A stretch of DNA of 64,000 nt from Sphaerimonospora sp050942215 (GCF_050942215.1 NZ_CP192056.1:3162001-3226000); one strand, 5' to 3'. Numbered from the stretch's first letter, positions 1-9,229 are shown. Numbers and translations are program-made. Notes: a model not told the origin generated them from the sequence alone.

Positions 1-1425
1 CAGCCTGCCCTCCAAGCTCAGGCCGGGCATGAAGCCGAGGTGGCCGCGCGCCCCCTCCACGAGGTCGACCACCTGGGCCCGCAGGCTCGGCGCGCTCTCC
101 TCCCTGGGGGTCTGCAGGGCGAAGATGGTCGACCGGATCTGCCGGATCGTGGTGTCCAGCTCGTCGATCGCGCTCTGCACCCTCGACGAGGCCTCCGGCC
201 GTTCGACCAGGCGGACCGCCCCCATCAGCGTCATGGCGACGGCGAACAGCCGCTGGATGACCACGTCGTGCAGGTCCTTGGCGATGCGGTCGCGGTCTTC
301 GAGCAGTCCCAGCCGCTCGGCGTTCTTCCTGGTCTCGGCGAGCTCCAGCGCGACGGCGGCCTGTCCGGCGAAGGCGTGGAACATCTCCAGCTCCAGGTGA
401 CTGAACGGCATGCGCCCGTGACGCTTGCCGAGCCACAGCACGCCGCGCACCGCCCCGACCCTGCCGATCGGCACCACGGCGACCGGCCCCACCGAAAGCT
501 CGTCTTCGACCTCGGTGTCGATGTCGTCATCGCCCGAGTCGTTGCTCATGAGCGGCTCCCCGCTCAGGAAGGCCCGCCCGGCGAGGGTGCCGGAGATCGC
601 CACCGCCCGGCCGGTGATCCCGGCTCCGGCGGAGATCCCCCCGGCCGCGCCTTCCGCGACCGTGCCCAGAAGGGTGTCGCCGTCATCGCCGGGCAGCAGG
701 ACCGCCACGACGTCGGCCTCGGACATCTCGCGGGTCCGCCGCGCCATCAGCGCGAGCACCTCTTCCGGCTCCGCGCCGGACAGCAAACGGGTGGTGACCT
801 CCGACGACGCCTTGAGCCAGGTCTCCCGGCGCCGGGTGTCCTCGTACAGGCGGGCGTTCTCGATGGCGACGCCGGCGGCGGTGGCCAGGGCGACGACGAT
901 GGCCTCGTCGTCCTCGTCGAACTCCCCTCCCCCGCGCTTCTCGGTGAGATAGAGGTTGCCGAACACCTCGTCGCGCACCCGGATCGGCACGCCGAGGAAG
1001 CTGCCCATCTCCGGATGGCCGGGCGGGAAGCCGTACGACTCCGGGTGGTCGGAGATGTGCGTGAGCCGCAGGATCTGCGGTTCCTTGATGAGCAGACCGA
1101 GCAGGCCCAGGCCGTGCGGCCAGTGCTCGATCCGGGCGATCTCCTCCTCCGTCAGCCCCACCGGGACGAACTGGACAAGCGTGTTCTCTTCGCCGATCAC
1201 TCCCATCGCGCCGTAGCAGGCGTCGACGAGGGTGGTGGCGGTCTCGACGATCCTGCGGAGCACGGTCTCCAGGTCCAGGTCGCTGCCCACCGAGACGACG
1301 GCGTCCAGCAGCGCGTGCACGCGGTCACGGGTGGCCAGCACCGCCTCCAGCCGGCCCTGCAGTTCGGAGAGCAGGTCGTCCAGCCGCATGTGGGGGAGCA
1401 GCGAACGAGGCTCGTCTTTCTTCAT
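1..1425 (-). CDS. DevS/DosT-like GAF sensor histidine kinase (C-terminus beyond window)
   Basis: 475 codons are visible and the reading frame runs off the left edge, so the ATPase domain is missing from the window. Two GAF domains (about residues 40-195 and 205-365) are followed by a HisKA_3 dimerisation region with the motif KDLHDVV (phospho-acceptor His386). GAF-1 carries the FPPGHPEM segment; by comparison with mycobacterial DosS the His at 137 would be the haem ligand, which suggests an oxygen, NO or CO sensor. That is family knowledge, not shown directly. The ATG at 1425 is the start. DevR-like boxes and hypoxia-type genes elsewhere in the window suggest its partner regulator controls them, but no response regulator gene is visible here. 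Confidence 0.9.
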   Translation of the reverse strand, partial: MKKDEPRSLLPHMRLDDLLSELQGRLEAVLATRDRVHALLDAVVSVGSDLDLETVLRRIVETATTLVDACYGAMGVIGEENTLVQFVPVGLTEEEIARIEHWPHGLGLLGLLIKEPQILRLTHISDHPESYGFPPGHPEMGSFLGVPIRVRDEVFGNLYLTEKRGGGEFDEDDEAIVVALATAAGVAIENARLYEDTRRRETWLKASSEVTTRLLSGAEPEEVLALMARRTREMSEADVVAVLLPGDDGDTLLGTVAEGAAGGISAGAGITGRAVAISGTLAGRAFLSGEPLMSNDSGDDDIDTEVEDELSVGPVAVVPIGRVGAVRGVLWLGKRHGRMPFSHLELEMFHAFAGQAAVALELAETRKNAERLGLLEDRDRIAKDLHDVVIQRLFAVAMTLMGAVRLVERPEASSRVQSAIDELDTTIRQIRSTIFALQTPREESAPSLRAQVVDLVEGARGHLGFMPGLSLEGRL

Positions 1426-1467
1426 GCGAGAAGTGTCCCATTCGCCCCCCTCGGTCTCCAGAGCGAA

Positions 1468-1499
1468 GCACCCGCCCCCCGGAGGTGGGGGGCGGGCGC
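1468..1499 (-). terminator. GC-rich hairpin after the DoxX gene
   Basis: A 10-bp perfect stem (1471-1480 with 1487-1496, loop GGAGGT), extended outward by AGC/GCT, lies directly after the stop codon of the minus-strand DoxX gene. There is no clear U-tract, as is common in actinomycetes. Confidence 0.55.
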
Positions 1500-1516
1500 T
1501 CGCGTGCCGGCGGTGT

Positions 1517-2095
1517 CTACTTGAGGATCGGGAGCCGCTTGACCAGGTCGGTGCGACCCCACCGGGCGCCGATGCCCAGGGTGTCGCTGGCGTTCGCCAG
1601 GGCCAGACCGGCCAGCACGATCGCGTAGACGATGTGATCGTCCATGAAGGGGTTGGTGGCCAGGGGCAGTGCAGCGGCCCACATCAGGACCATCATCAGA
1701 CCTCCGGCGACCGCCGCGATCCGCATCCCCGCCCCCACGATGAGCGCCCCGCCGACGCCCAGCAGGCCGAGCATGAACAGCAGATCGACCCAGCCCTGAC
1801 CGGCCAGCCCGGCGTAGAACCCGCCGAGCGCGTTGTCGGCCGTGCCCTTCAGGAAACCGGTGGTCGGGCTGCCGCCCTGCACCCAGGCCTTGTCGGCGGG
1901 GGTGGCGAAGCCCCAGCCGAAGGTCTTGTCGAGGAAGGCCCACAGGAACACCCAGCCGAGGGCGATCCGGGCGAGCGCCCAGGCGTAGGCGGCAGGCCGG
2001 GCGCCTCCGGTCCGCGGTGCGGTCCGCCCGGCCACGTCGCCCCGGTCGACCTCTGTGAGGTGATTACGCTGGTGACGTCCTTCGATGGTGGCCAT
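1517..2095 (-). CDS. DoxX/TQO-small-subunit-like membrane protein
   Basis: 192 aa from the chosen start. The frame is open to an ATG at 2146, but the internal ATG at 2095 has a GGGAAGG ribosome site at good spacing while the upstream one has none. The protein has an Arg/His-rich N-terminal tail and then about four hydrophobic segments, beginning with ALARIALGWVFLWAFLDK, the usual DoxX/DoxD pattern. Family members are integral membrane proteins linked to quinone, thiosulfate or redox-stress chemistry; the specific role here is unknown. A DevR-like box lies about 120 bp upstream, which would make it hypoxia responsive. The neighbouring DevS-like gene lies downstream on the same strand. Confidence 0.8.
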   Translation of the reverse strand: MATIEGRHQRNHLTEVDRGDVAGRTAPRTGGARPAAYAWALARIALGWVFLWAFLDKTFGWGFATPADKAWVQGGSPTTGFLKGTADNALGGFYAGLAGQGWVDLLFMLGLLGVGGALIVGAGMRIAAVAGGLMMVLMWAAALPLATNPFMDDHIVYAIVLAGLALANASDTLGIGARWGRTDLVKRLPILK

Positions 2096-2214
2096 GACCG
2101 GCACCTTCCCTTCGGTTTGCGACCCCTGCTTTCGCGTCTCCATCACATCGCGTCCGGCGTCGGGGGCGCAGAGCCGTACGGCACGGCCTTTCGGCCCTGA
2201 CGTCCCGGCGCCGT

Positions 2215-2228
2215 GGGACCTTCGGCTC
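2215..2228. promoter_or_regulatory. DevR-like box upstream of doxX
   Basis: GGGACCTTCGGCTC matches the pattern seen near the CBS-BON and Usp genes of this window (GGGAC, T-rich centre, CGGC or CGCC). DevR/DosR boxes of actinobacteria have this form. It lies 120 bp upstream of the doxX start. Assignment is by resemblance only. Confidence 0.45.
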
Positions 2229-2274
2229 TCCGGGGAGGTGTGGCCCGGCCGGCGGTCGGGTGGTCCGCACCGGT

Positions 2275-3243
2275 TCAGGCGTGGTCGTCGAAGAGGCTCG
2301 TGACCGAACCGTTCTGGAAGACCTCCCTGATGGCTCTGGCCAGCAACGGCGCGATGGACAGGACGGTCAGCTGCGGGAAGCGCCGCTCGTCGGGGATCGG
2401 CAGGGTGTTCGTGAAGATCACCTCGCGGGCGCCGCAGGTGGCCAGCCGCCGGCTCGCCGGACCGGACAGCACGCCGTGGGTGGCCGCGACGATCACCTCT
2501 GCCGCGCCCTCACGCAGCAGTTGCCCGACCGCCTCGGAGATCGTGCCGCCGGTGTCGACCATGTCGTCGATCGTCACGCAGATCCGGCCCTTCACATCCC
2601 CGACGACCCGGTTCGCGACGACTTCGTTGGGCCGCACCGGATCACGGGTCTTGTGAACGAACGCGAGAGGGCAGCCACCGAGCCGGTCGGCCCACTTCTC
2701 GGCCAGCTTGGTGCGTCCTGCGTCCGGTGACACGACCGTGATGGCCGCGCCGCCGTACTTGTCGCGTACGTACCCGGCGAGCAGGTTCTGCGCGAAGAGG
2801 TGGTCCACCGGGCCGTCGAAGAAGCCCTGGATCTGCGCGGTGTGCAGGTCCACGGTCATGATCCGGTCGGCGCCCGCCATGGCGAACATGTCCGCGATCA
2901 GCCTGGCCGACACCGGCTCGCGGCCGCGGTGCTTCTTGTCCTGCCGCGCGTAGCCGTAGAACGGCATGACCGCGGTGATCTGCTTGGCGCTGGCGCGCTT
3001 CAGCGCGTCCACCATGAGCAGCTGTTCCATCAGCCACTTGTTGACCGGCGCGCAGTGGCTCTGGATGACGAACGCGTCGCAGCCGCGCACCGACTCCTCG
3101 AACCGCACGAAGATCTCGCCGTTGGCGAAGTCGTACGACGACTGCGGCGTGAGCTGCACGTCCAGCCGTTTGGCCACCTCCTCGGCCAGCTCGGGATGGC
3201 TGCGCCCGGCGAACAGCATCATGTTCGCCGACGCCGGGCTCAC
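2275..3243 (-). CDS. prs: ribose-phosphate pyrophosphokinase (PRPP synthetase), cluster copy
   Basis: 322 aa, the usual class I length. It makes PRPP from ribose 5-phosphate and ATP. Visible motifs are the FANGEIFVRFEESVRG nucleotide/phosphate region, YGYARQDKKHRGREPVSA, the VDLHTAQIQGFF helix and the PRPP loop TIDDMVDTGGT. The start overlaps the psuG stop by 4 nt, so it is the last gene of the coupled operon from trpF-like to prs. A PRPP synthetase inside a biosynthetic operon suggests dedicated supply of phosphoribosyl precursor to the PsuG-type and UPRT enzymes. A housekeeping prs is presumably elsewhere in the genome. Confidence 0.92.
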   Translation of the reverse strand: MSPASANMMLFAGRSHPELAEEVAKRLDVQLTPQSSYDFANGEIFVRFEESVRGCDAFVIQSHCAPVNKWLMEQLLMVDALKRASAKQITAVMPFYGYARQDKKHRGREPVSARLIADMFAMAGADRIMTVDLHTAQIQGFFDGPVDHLFAQNLLAGYVRDKYGGAAITVVSPDAGRTKLAEKWADRLGGCPLAFVHKTRDPVRPNEVVANRVVGDVKGRICVTIDDMVDTGGTISEAVGQLLREGAAEVIVAATHGVLSGPASRRLATCGAREVIFTNTLPIPDERRFPQLTVLSIAPLLARAIREVFQNGSVTSLFDDHA

Positions 3244-4190
3244 GGCCGGGTCTCCCGGAGGTACCGGGCGTGCGCGGCGGCGAGCCGGCCGCCGACCTCC
3301 GCCGTGCTGATGAGCACGGACATGTTCGCCCTCGAGGACCGCCCCTCGGTGGCCGCGTCGACCGCGCGCATCAGATACTTGGTGATCGCGTTGCCGCGGA
3401 TGCCGGCCCGCTCGGCGGCGGCCAGCGCGTCGGAGATGACCGCGGTCACTTCTGAGCCGTCGATCGCGTCCTCCTCCCGTACCGGCGTGGTGATCAGGAA
3501 CGAGCTCCGGTTGCCCAGCGCCCAGTGGTTCTCCAGCGCCCGGGCGATCACCCGCTCGTCGTCCAGCCGCTGCGGGCTGCGGATGCCGCTGGAGACGCAG
3601 TAGAACGCGGGAAAGTCGTCCGACCGGTAGGACACCACCGGCACGCAGTGGGTCTCCAGATACTCCATGGTGAGCCGCAGGTCGAGGATGCTCTTGGCCC
3701 CGGCGCAGACGACCGCCACCTTCGACCGGGTGAACTGGATCAGATCGGAGGAGATGTCCATCGTCTTCTCCGCGCCCCGGTGCACGCCGCCGATGCCCGC
3801 TGACGTGAAGAACGGGATGCCGGCCAGCTCCGCCGCCACCACCGAGCTGGCCACCGTCATCGCGCCGCGCCCGCCCTGGGCCAGGATCACCGGTATGTCC
3901 CGGCTGCTGACCTTGGGGATGTCGGACGCCGAGGCGAACCGCTCGATGTCCTCGTCGGTCATCCCGACCTTGATCCGGCCGCCTTCCAGGCAGATCGTGG
4001 CCGGGACCGCGCCACCGGAGCGGACCGCCTCCTCGACCTTCCGCGCGGTCGCGGCGTTGTCCGGATAGGGCAGGCCGTGCGTGATGACGTTCGACTCCAG
4101 CGCCACCACGGGCCGGCCCTCACTGAGAGCGTCCGCGACCTCCTCGCTGTACACCAGCGGAATGCCGCCATGCTGATCTCGGGTCATCAT
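3240..4190 (-). CDS. pseudouridine-5'-phosphate glycosidase family (PsuG/IndA-type C-glycosynthase candidate)
   Basis: 316 aa. The PsuG family reversibly breaks or makes the C-C bond between ribose 5-phosphate and a heterocycle. Family residues are intact: ALESNVITHGLPYP (catalytic Glu), GIGGVHRGAEKTMDISSD (metal-binding Asp) and VVCAGAKSILDL (Schiff-base Lys). Of the two adjacent ATGs at 4190 and 4187, the second is better spaced from the GAGGGG ribosome site. The gene starts just after the NRPS/tautomerase stop and overlaps prs by 4 nt. PsuG homologues accompany indigoidine-type NRPSs in indigoidine loci (IndA) and act as C-glycosynthases in C-nucleoside pathways such as minimycin. A synthetic role is inferred here from context. 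Plain pseudouridine catabolism is less likely because no PsuK kinase is adjacent. Confidence 0.88.
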   Translation of the reverse strand: MMTRDQHGGIPLVYSEEVADALSEGRPVVALESNVITHGLPYPDNAATARKVEEAVRSGGAVPATICLEGGRIKVGMTDEDIERFASASDIPKVSSRDIPVILAQGGRGAMTVASSVVAAELAGIPFFTSAGIGGVHRGAEKTMDISSDLIQFTRSKVAVVCAGAKSILDLRLTMEYLETHCVPVVSYRSDDFPAFYCVSSGIRSPQRLDDERVIARALENHWALGNRSSFLITTPVREEDAIDGSEVTAVISDALAAAERAGIRGNAITKYLMRAVDAATEGRSSRANMSVLISTAEVGGRLAAAHARYLRETRP

Positions 4191-4196
4191 CGCCCC

Positions 4197-4436
4197 TCAG
4201 TTCGTCTCTGTCCCGTAGGTCGGCACCTTGCCCAGCCTGTGCTTCTGACCGGCGATCTCCGGGATGTACACCTTCTCGTTCCACAGCTCCTTCTCGACCG
4301 GCTCCAGGATGATCGACACCGAGCCCTCGTCGCAGCCGAAGGCGCTCGTCATCGCCTTGGTCACGGCCGCGACGAGTTCGGAGTGCTGCTTGTCGCTGAG
4401 TGACACCGGGAAGTGCTTGATGCTGACGTGCGGCAT
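4197..4436 (-). CDS. PptA-like 4-oxalocrotonate tautomerase, probable internal start inside the NRPS frame
   Basis: 79 aa beginning MPHVSIKHFPVSLSD, resembling E. coli PptA. Tautomerases of this superfamily use an N-terminal Pro1 as base, exposed after Met removal. The ATG at 4436 is preceded by AAGGAG with a 6-nt spacer, close to ideal, so a free tautomerase can be made even though the NRPS frame reads straight through. The NRPS would normally end about four codons earlier; the sequence CGCCATAAGGAG holds a TAA one base out of frame, so loss of a single base could have fused two separate genes. In the fused form Pro1 would be buried in the chain and inactive as a base. Independent translation is inferred. 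Confidence 0.65.
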   Translation of the reverse strand: MPHVSIKHFPVSLSDKQHSELVAAVTKAMTSAFGCDEGSVSIILEPVEKELWNEKVYIPEIAGQKHRLGKVPTYGTETN

Positions 4437-7400
4437 GGTGATCTCCTTATGGCGGGTGCCGAGACGGTTTCGGACGGCGCCGACCAGCTCGTCGATCCCC
4501 GGCTCCTTGAGCAGGGCGTAGTGGTCGGCCTCCAGATCGATGACGACCGGGGCCGTGGCCGAATACCCCCGGCTGTTCTCCAGGAACGAGTAGTCGTCGC
4601 CGCTGGCCTTGAAGATGGTGATCGGCGCCTGGATCCGACGCTGGGCCAGTTCCCGGAACGTGTAGCTGAACTCGAAGGTCTGGCCGACCACCCGCATGAT
4701 CCGCCGCACCAGGTCGATGTCCAGCCCGGGGAAGTTGCGGTGGATGAAGGCGGCGAAGCCGTCCTCGTCCCGGGCCTCGGCCAGGCACCGCTCCAGCAGC
4801 GGCCCGGTGATCGTGCCGGCGAAGACCGAGAAGAGGATCGTCACGTACGCCTTGTTGTCGTAGCCGGCCTCGTACTCGCGTACGGGCCCGTCCACCAGGC
4901 CGACCTTCGGCGAGCCCGGCGCGATCAGGAACAGGTGCTCAACCCGCTCACCTGCCTGTTCCAGCCGGTACGCGGTCTCGAACGCGACGCGCGCGCCGAA
5001 CGAGTAGCCCCACAGCGTGTACGGACCGGTCGGCTGCAGCCGGCGGATCGCCTTGACGTCCTCGGCCGCCATCTCGCCGATGGTCGAGTAGGGGACCTCA
5101 CCGGGGTTGATGCCGTACGCCTGCACACCGTAGAAGGGCCGCGTCTCCCCCATCCTGTCGGCCAGCAGGCGGAGATTCATGGGGTATCCGCCGAGGCCGG
5201 GCCAGCAGTAGACGGGGTCGCCCGTTCCCTTCCGCCGCAGCGGCACCAGCCGTGAGGAGACCTGGGTGCCGAGTCCTTCGACCCGCCGGGCGAGCTTCTC
5301 GATCGTGGGACACTCGAACAGCACCTGCAGGGGCAGCGAGCCGGAGAACTCCCGGTTGATCTTGTTGATCAGCCCGACCGCGATGAGCGAGTTCCCGCCG
5401 GACGCGAAGAAGTCGGCCTGCACCGAGACCATGTCCTGCTTCATCGCCTTCTTCCACAGAGCGGCGATCCTGCGCTCAGCGTCGGTCCGCGGCGCGACGA
5501 ACGGCTGGTCCGCCGTGTCCACGTCCGTCTTGTCGGACGCGATCAGCGCGTTGACGTCGATCTTGCCGTTGGCGGTGAACGGAAGCCGGTCCAGTACGAC
5601 GACCTTGTTCGGGATCATGTAGTCCGGCAGGAAGTTGATCAGATCCTCTCTGAGGATCTCCGCGGGCCCCTTCAGATGGACCAGGTCCTCCTTCATTCCC
5701 TCGCTCGTCCGCTGGTCGTCGCTGACCCGGCCGCCGATGAAGAAGTAGGAGGAGAAACCGGGGTCCCGGCCGCAGTCGCGCAGAATGCCGTCGATGCGGC
5801 GCGCGGAGGGCAGGTCGTCGCCGGATTTCGAGCTGTATCCGGACGACATGAACCCGAGGCCGACGTCGTTCATCGACAGGTGCTGCAGCTTCCGGCCCAG
5901 GTCGACGTAGCGCAGCCACTCCTTGCGGTTTCTGCCGATCACCGAGATGCCGATGCCGGACCGGTCATAGACCTGCTGGTTGATCGCGATGACGTGCTTC
6001 TTCAGGATGAGCTCGGCGGAGATCCGCCGCAGCCGCCCGTCCTCGTAGGCGTACTGGCCGGTCGGCAGGTCCGCGACCTTTCCGGGATGCGCCTGGACGT
6101 AGACGTCGAGTTCGTCCGGCGGCGGCGGCGCGTACGGGATCAGCTGGAACGTGCCCAGGTAGTAGTCCTCGTCGGCGCATTCCAGGGCGTCCTTGGTCGC
6201 GGGCGCGTACTCCAGATCCGTGATGTACAACCCGTATTCGGGCAGCACCTCCTCGAACAGGCCGACCATGTGGCCGGTCTCGATCTCGAGGACCTCGCGG
6301 ATGTTGTTCTTGTAAACCGGTTCTATCGCCCGCTTCTTGCCGATGAAGTGCAGCCTCACCTGCGCCTCCGGCCGTCCGGCCGTCGGCCTGATCAGCACGA
6401 GCCGGTGGTCCAGCGGCTGGTAGTAGTAGAAGCCCGGTCCGAGGCCGGCGACCCGGTCGATCTCGAGGTACAGCTGGGTCGCGTACAGGGCCCCGGGCGA
6501 CGCGTAGGCGTACTTCGGCAGCAGCCGCTCCTCGCTGAGATGCTGCCCGAAATATCGCAGGATCTCGCCGAACTCGGCGAGGTCGAGGGTGTCCAGACCA
6601 CGGGAGTGCGTGCCCTCCACTTTCCTGGCCAGCAGCCTCAGGACGTCGTCCTTCGTGACCTCCCCGCCTTCGTAGAACCGGTAGGTCTTGCGCGCGAACG
6701 CCAGCTTGCGCTGTTTCCCGGCCGGTTCCTTGCCGGGCAGGTCGATCACCGGCTTGCCGCCGATCTCCTCGGCGTCCCTGACCCCGGCGTTGGACAGCTG
6801 CGCCCTGACCTGGAGCCTGCTCTCCTTGGACTGATGGTGGGCGCCGTGATTGCCCTGGTCCATCAGCATCGCTTCCTTGGGATCCAGTTCGACGCAGGCG
6901 ACCAGGTTCTGGAACCCGGTCCGCGGATCCTTCTTCACGATGGCCGCGGCGTGCCTGACCCAGTCGTGGGCCTCGATCGCCAGCCTGATCTCGTCCAGCT
7001 CGACGCGGAACCCACGCAGCTTGACCTGGTTGTCCGCGCGCCCGACGAACTGAACGGTGCCGTCGGGGTTCCAGTAGGCGAGGTCACCGGTCCTGAACAG
7101 CCTGCCCTCGCCGAAGGGGTTGCGCACGAACCGTTCCGCGGTCAGCTCGGGGCGATGCAGGTAGCCGCGGGCGACCTGAACGCCGCCGATGTACAGCTCG
7201 CCGATCTCGCCGACGGCCACGGGCGAACCACCCTCGTCGAGGATGTGGTATTCGGTGTGGGCGACGGGCGCGCCGATCGAGATCGCGTTGGGGCCCTCCC
7301 CCACGGTCTCCCGGTCGACGGTGAACGCGGACGAGTTGATCGTGCACTCGGTCGGTCCGTACAGGTTGACCAGCGCGCACCCGGGCAGAACCTCGAAGAA

Positions 7401-8285
7401 CGAGGTCGCCAGCGATCTGGACAGGGCCTCGCCGCCGGTGAAGACCTGGGTCAGCGACGTGCAGCTCCCGAGTTCCTCGGTGTCCAGCAGCGCCGTCAGC
7501 AGCGTCGGCACGCACTGCAGCGTGGTGACATCGTGCGTCCTGATCACGTCGATCAGCCGCTCCGGGTCCCGGTAGACCCCGGGCGGGCCCGATACGACGG
7601 TCGCGCCACAGGCCGGTGCGAGGATCTCCCACTGCGCCGCGTCGAAGCTCATCGGCGTCTTCTGCAGGACGGTCTTCCCGCGGTCGATCCCATAGTGGGC
7701 TCGCAGCCACCGCAGCTGACTGACCACGCTGCGATGCTCGATCATCACCCCTTTCGGCCTGCCGGTGCTGCCGGAGGTGTAGATGACGTAGGCGAGGTTC
7801 TCCGGACGCGGCCCGGCGCTGATCGCCGCGCCGGAAGAACCCGCGAACCGTGCCGCCTCCTGCCGGGTGACGATCCTCGTGCCGGCGGGCGCCAGCTCGG
7901 TCAGCCTGGCCGTGAACCCTTCCTGCGTGACGATCACCCGCACGCGGGCGTCCTCGATCATGTAGCGGAGCCGCTCTTCTGGGTACTCGGGGGACAACGG
8001 CAGGTACGCGCCGCCGGCGAACAGGATCCCCCACGCGCCGGCCATCAGGTCGATCGACGGCTCGACGAACAATCCGACGCATTCATCGGGGGAGACGCCG
8101 ATCTCCCGCAGATATCCGCCGAGTTCCGAGCTGTTCTCCGCGAGTTCGCGGTAGGTCATCCGGTGTTTATCGTGAATGATGGCCGTGTCGTCCGGTCTCA
8201 CCCGGACCTGGGCGTCGAGTAAGTCAGGAAGACACACGTCGTCGGGCAATTCCCGCCTCGCCCGAGCGACTGAAGTGGTGATCAT
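4197..8285 (-). CDS. indigoidine-synthetase-type NRPS (A-Ox-A-T-TE) with in-frame C-terminal tautomerase
   Basis: 1362 aa from ATG 8285, preceded by AGGGGAGGAA; a TTG lies 5 codons further upstream. Order: adenylation core (IYTSGSTGRPKGVMIEH, NLYGPTE, LFRTGDLAYW, VKLRGFRVELDE), an embedded McbC-like FMN oxidase (about residues 480-860, with ARKTYRFYEGGEVT, IETGHMVGLF and SSGYSSK), the A10 motif LPFTANGKID, a carrier domain (FFASGGNSLIAVGL) and a thioesterase (WGYSFGA). The binding-pocket code I read is DAWQFGLINK, the glutamine type. The first ~1283 residues match the size and organisation of BpsA/IndC, which cyclise and oxidise two Gln to the blue pigment indigoidine. The last 79 residues are a PptA-like tautomerase joined with no stop (see the nested entry). 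The carrier needs a phosphopantetheinyl transferase, not seen here. Confidence 0.93.
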   Translation of the reverse strand: MITTSVARARRELPDDVCLPDLLDAQVRVRPDDTAIIHDKHRMTYRELAENSSELGGYLREIGVSPDECVGLFVEPSIDLMAGAWGILFAGGAYLPLSPEYPEERLRYMIEDARVRVIVTQEGFTARLTELAPAGTRIVTRQEAARFAGSSGAAISAGPRPENLAYVIYTSGSTGRPKGVMIEHRSVVSQLRWLRAHYGIDRGKTVLQKTPMSFDAAQWEILAPACGATVVSGPPGVYRDPERLIDVIRTHDVTTLQCVPTLLTALLDTEELGSCTSLTQVFTGGEALSRSLATSFFEVLPGCALVNLYGPTECTINSSAFTVDRETVGEGPNAISIGAPVAHTEYHILDEGGSPVAVGEIGELYIGGVQVARGYLHRPELTAERFVRNPFGEGRLFRTGDLAYWNPDGTVQFVGRADNQVKLRGFRVELDEIRLAIEAHDWVRHAAAIVKKDPRTGFQNLVACVELDPKEAMLMDQGNHGAHHQSKESRLQVRAQLSNAGVRDAEEIGGKPVIDLPGKEPAGKQRKLAFARKTYRFYEGGEVTKDDVLRLLARKVEGTHSRGLDTLDLAEFGEILRYFGQHLSEERLLPKYAYASPGALYATQLYLEIDRVAGLGPGFYYYQPLDHRLVLIRPTAGRPEAQVRLHFIGKKRAIEPVYKNNIREVLEIETGHMVGLFEEVLPEYGLYITDLEYAPATKDALECADEDYYLGTFQLIPYAPPPPDELDVYVQAHPGKVADLPTGQYAYEDGRLRRISAELILKKHVIAINQQVYDRSGIGISVIGRNRKEWLRYVDLGRKLQHLSMNDVGLGFMSSGYSSKSGDDLPSARRIDGILRDCGRDPGFSSYFFIGGRVSDDQRTSEGMKEDLVHLKGPAEILREDLINFLPDYMIPNKVVVLDRLPFTANGKIDVNALIASDKTDVDTADQPFVAPRTDAERRIAALWKKAMKQDMVSVQADFFASGGNSLIAVGLINKINREFSGSLPLQVLFECPTIEKLARRVEGLGTQVSSRLVPLRRKGTGDPVYCWPGLGGYPMNLRLLADRMGETRPFYGVQAYGINPGEVPYSTIGEMAAEDVKAIRRLQPTGPYTLWGYSFGARVAFETAYRLEQAGERVEHLFLIAPGSPKVGLVDGPVREYEAGYDNKAYVTILFSVFAGTITGPLLERCLAEARDEDGFAAFIHRNFPGLDIDLVRRIMRVVGQTFEFSYTFRELAQRRIQAPITIFKASGDDYSFLENSRGYSATAPVVIDLEADHYALLKEPGIDELVGAVRNRLGTRHKEITMPHVSIKHFPVSLSDKQHSELVAAVTKAMTSAFGCDEGSVSIILEPVEKELWNEKVYIPEIAGQKHRLGKVPTYGTETN

Positions 8286-8314
8286 TTCCTCCCCTTGCAA
8301 TGGACGGAGAAGAG

Positions 8315-9229
8315 TTACCGATAAGCTGTTTCCCTCGACTTTTCCACCGGTTTCCCGCGCTCACCCGAGGGTGCTGCCGAAAGGTTGGCGAACACGACGG
8401 ATCCGATGATGATCAGAGCTCCGATGACCTGCACACCGGTCAGCACCTGATCGAGGAAGAAGTAACCGAGAACGGTCGCGACGATCGGGCTCGCGAAGGC
8501 GAGGAACGAAACCGCCAGTGCGGACAACCGCTCGATCCCGCGGAACCACACCGAATACCCGACCAAAGAACCCAGCACGACCAGGTAAATGAAACCCGCG
8601 ATGTTGGGGCCGTCGAGCTCACCCGGCAGCCCTTCGGCCAGCACCGTGACCGGCAGCAGTACGAGCCCGCCCGTGGTCAGCTGCCATCCGGTGAACTGCA
8701 GCAGGGACACACCCGCAGGCCGTTTCCACCGCTTGGTGAACACGATGCCCGCCGCCATGCAGGCGGCGCCGGCCAGCGCCGCCGCGACGCCGACCAGGTC
8801 AAGCGCCGCCGTGGGCCGGATGACCAGCAGCGCCACGCCGGTCGCGCCGACCACGCAGGCCACCACATGGACGAACCTGATCCGGTCGCCGAGCAGCAGC
8901 GCCGCGAGGATCAGCACGATCATGGGCTGGAAGGACATGATCAGCGCGGCCACGCCGCCCGGCAACCGGTACGCGGCGACGAAGAGGAAGTAGAAGAACG
9001 CGCCGATGTTCAAGGTGCCCAGCACGAACGCGCGCCACCACCAGACTCCCCTCGGCAGGACCCGCCCGATGCCCACCAGGATCAGTCCCGCGGGCAGCGC
9101 GCGGACGGCGGCGGCCAGCAGCGGGCGACCCGCCGGCAACAGCTCGGTGGTCACCAGGTAGGTGCTTCCCCAGACCGCCGGCGCGAGCGTTGTCACAACC
9201 GGGTCCAGGAGCCGGCCGCCGCTCTTCAT
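8315..9229 (-). CDS. EamA/DMT-family transporter
   Basis: 304 aa with about ten hydrophobic segments arranged as two EamA repeats, typical of drug/metabolite exporters such as RhaT and YdcZ relatives. It lies 29 nt upstream of the NRPS start and overlaps the uracil phosphoribosyltransferase gene by 4 nt, so it is co-translated with the biosynthetic genes. The likely job is export of the product or of a shunt metabolite, giving self-resistance; this comes from context only. Confidence 0.85.
   Translation of the reverse strand: MKSGGRLLDPVVTTLAPAVWGSTYLVTTELLPAGRPLLAAAVRALPAGLILVGIGRVLPRGVWWWRAFVLGTLNIGAFFYFLFVAAYRLPGGVAALIMSFQPMIVLILAALLLGDRIRFVHVVACVVGATGVALLVIRPTAALDLVGVAAALAGAACMAAGIVFTKRWKRPAGVSLLQFTGWQLTTGGLVLLPVTVLAEGLPGELDGPNIAGFIYLVVLGSLVGYSVWFRGIERLSALAVSFLAFASPIVATVLGYFFLDQVLTGVQVIGALIIIGSVVFANLSAAPSGERGKPVEKSRETAYR

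Noticed and set aside
2186..2199. GGCCTTTCGGCC as another DevR box
   Set aside because: It lacks the GGGAC half and is a simple GC palindrome.
3240..4190. Plain pseudouridine catabolism operon
   Set aside because: No PsuK-type kinase or nucleoside transporter is present, and the gene is embedded between NRPS and prs genes.
5676..8222. Long open frame antisense to the NRPS
   Set aside because: High-GC shadow of the real gene; no domains, and the sense strand encodes a full NRPS.
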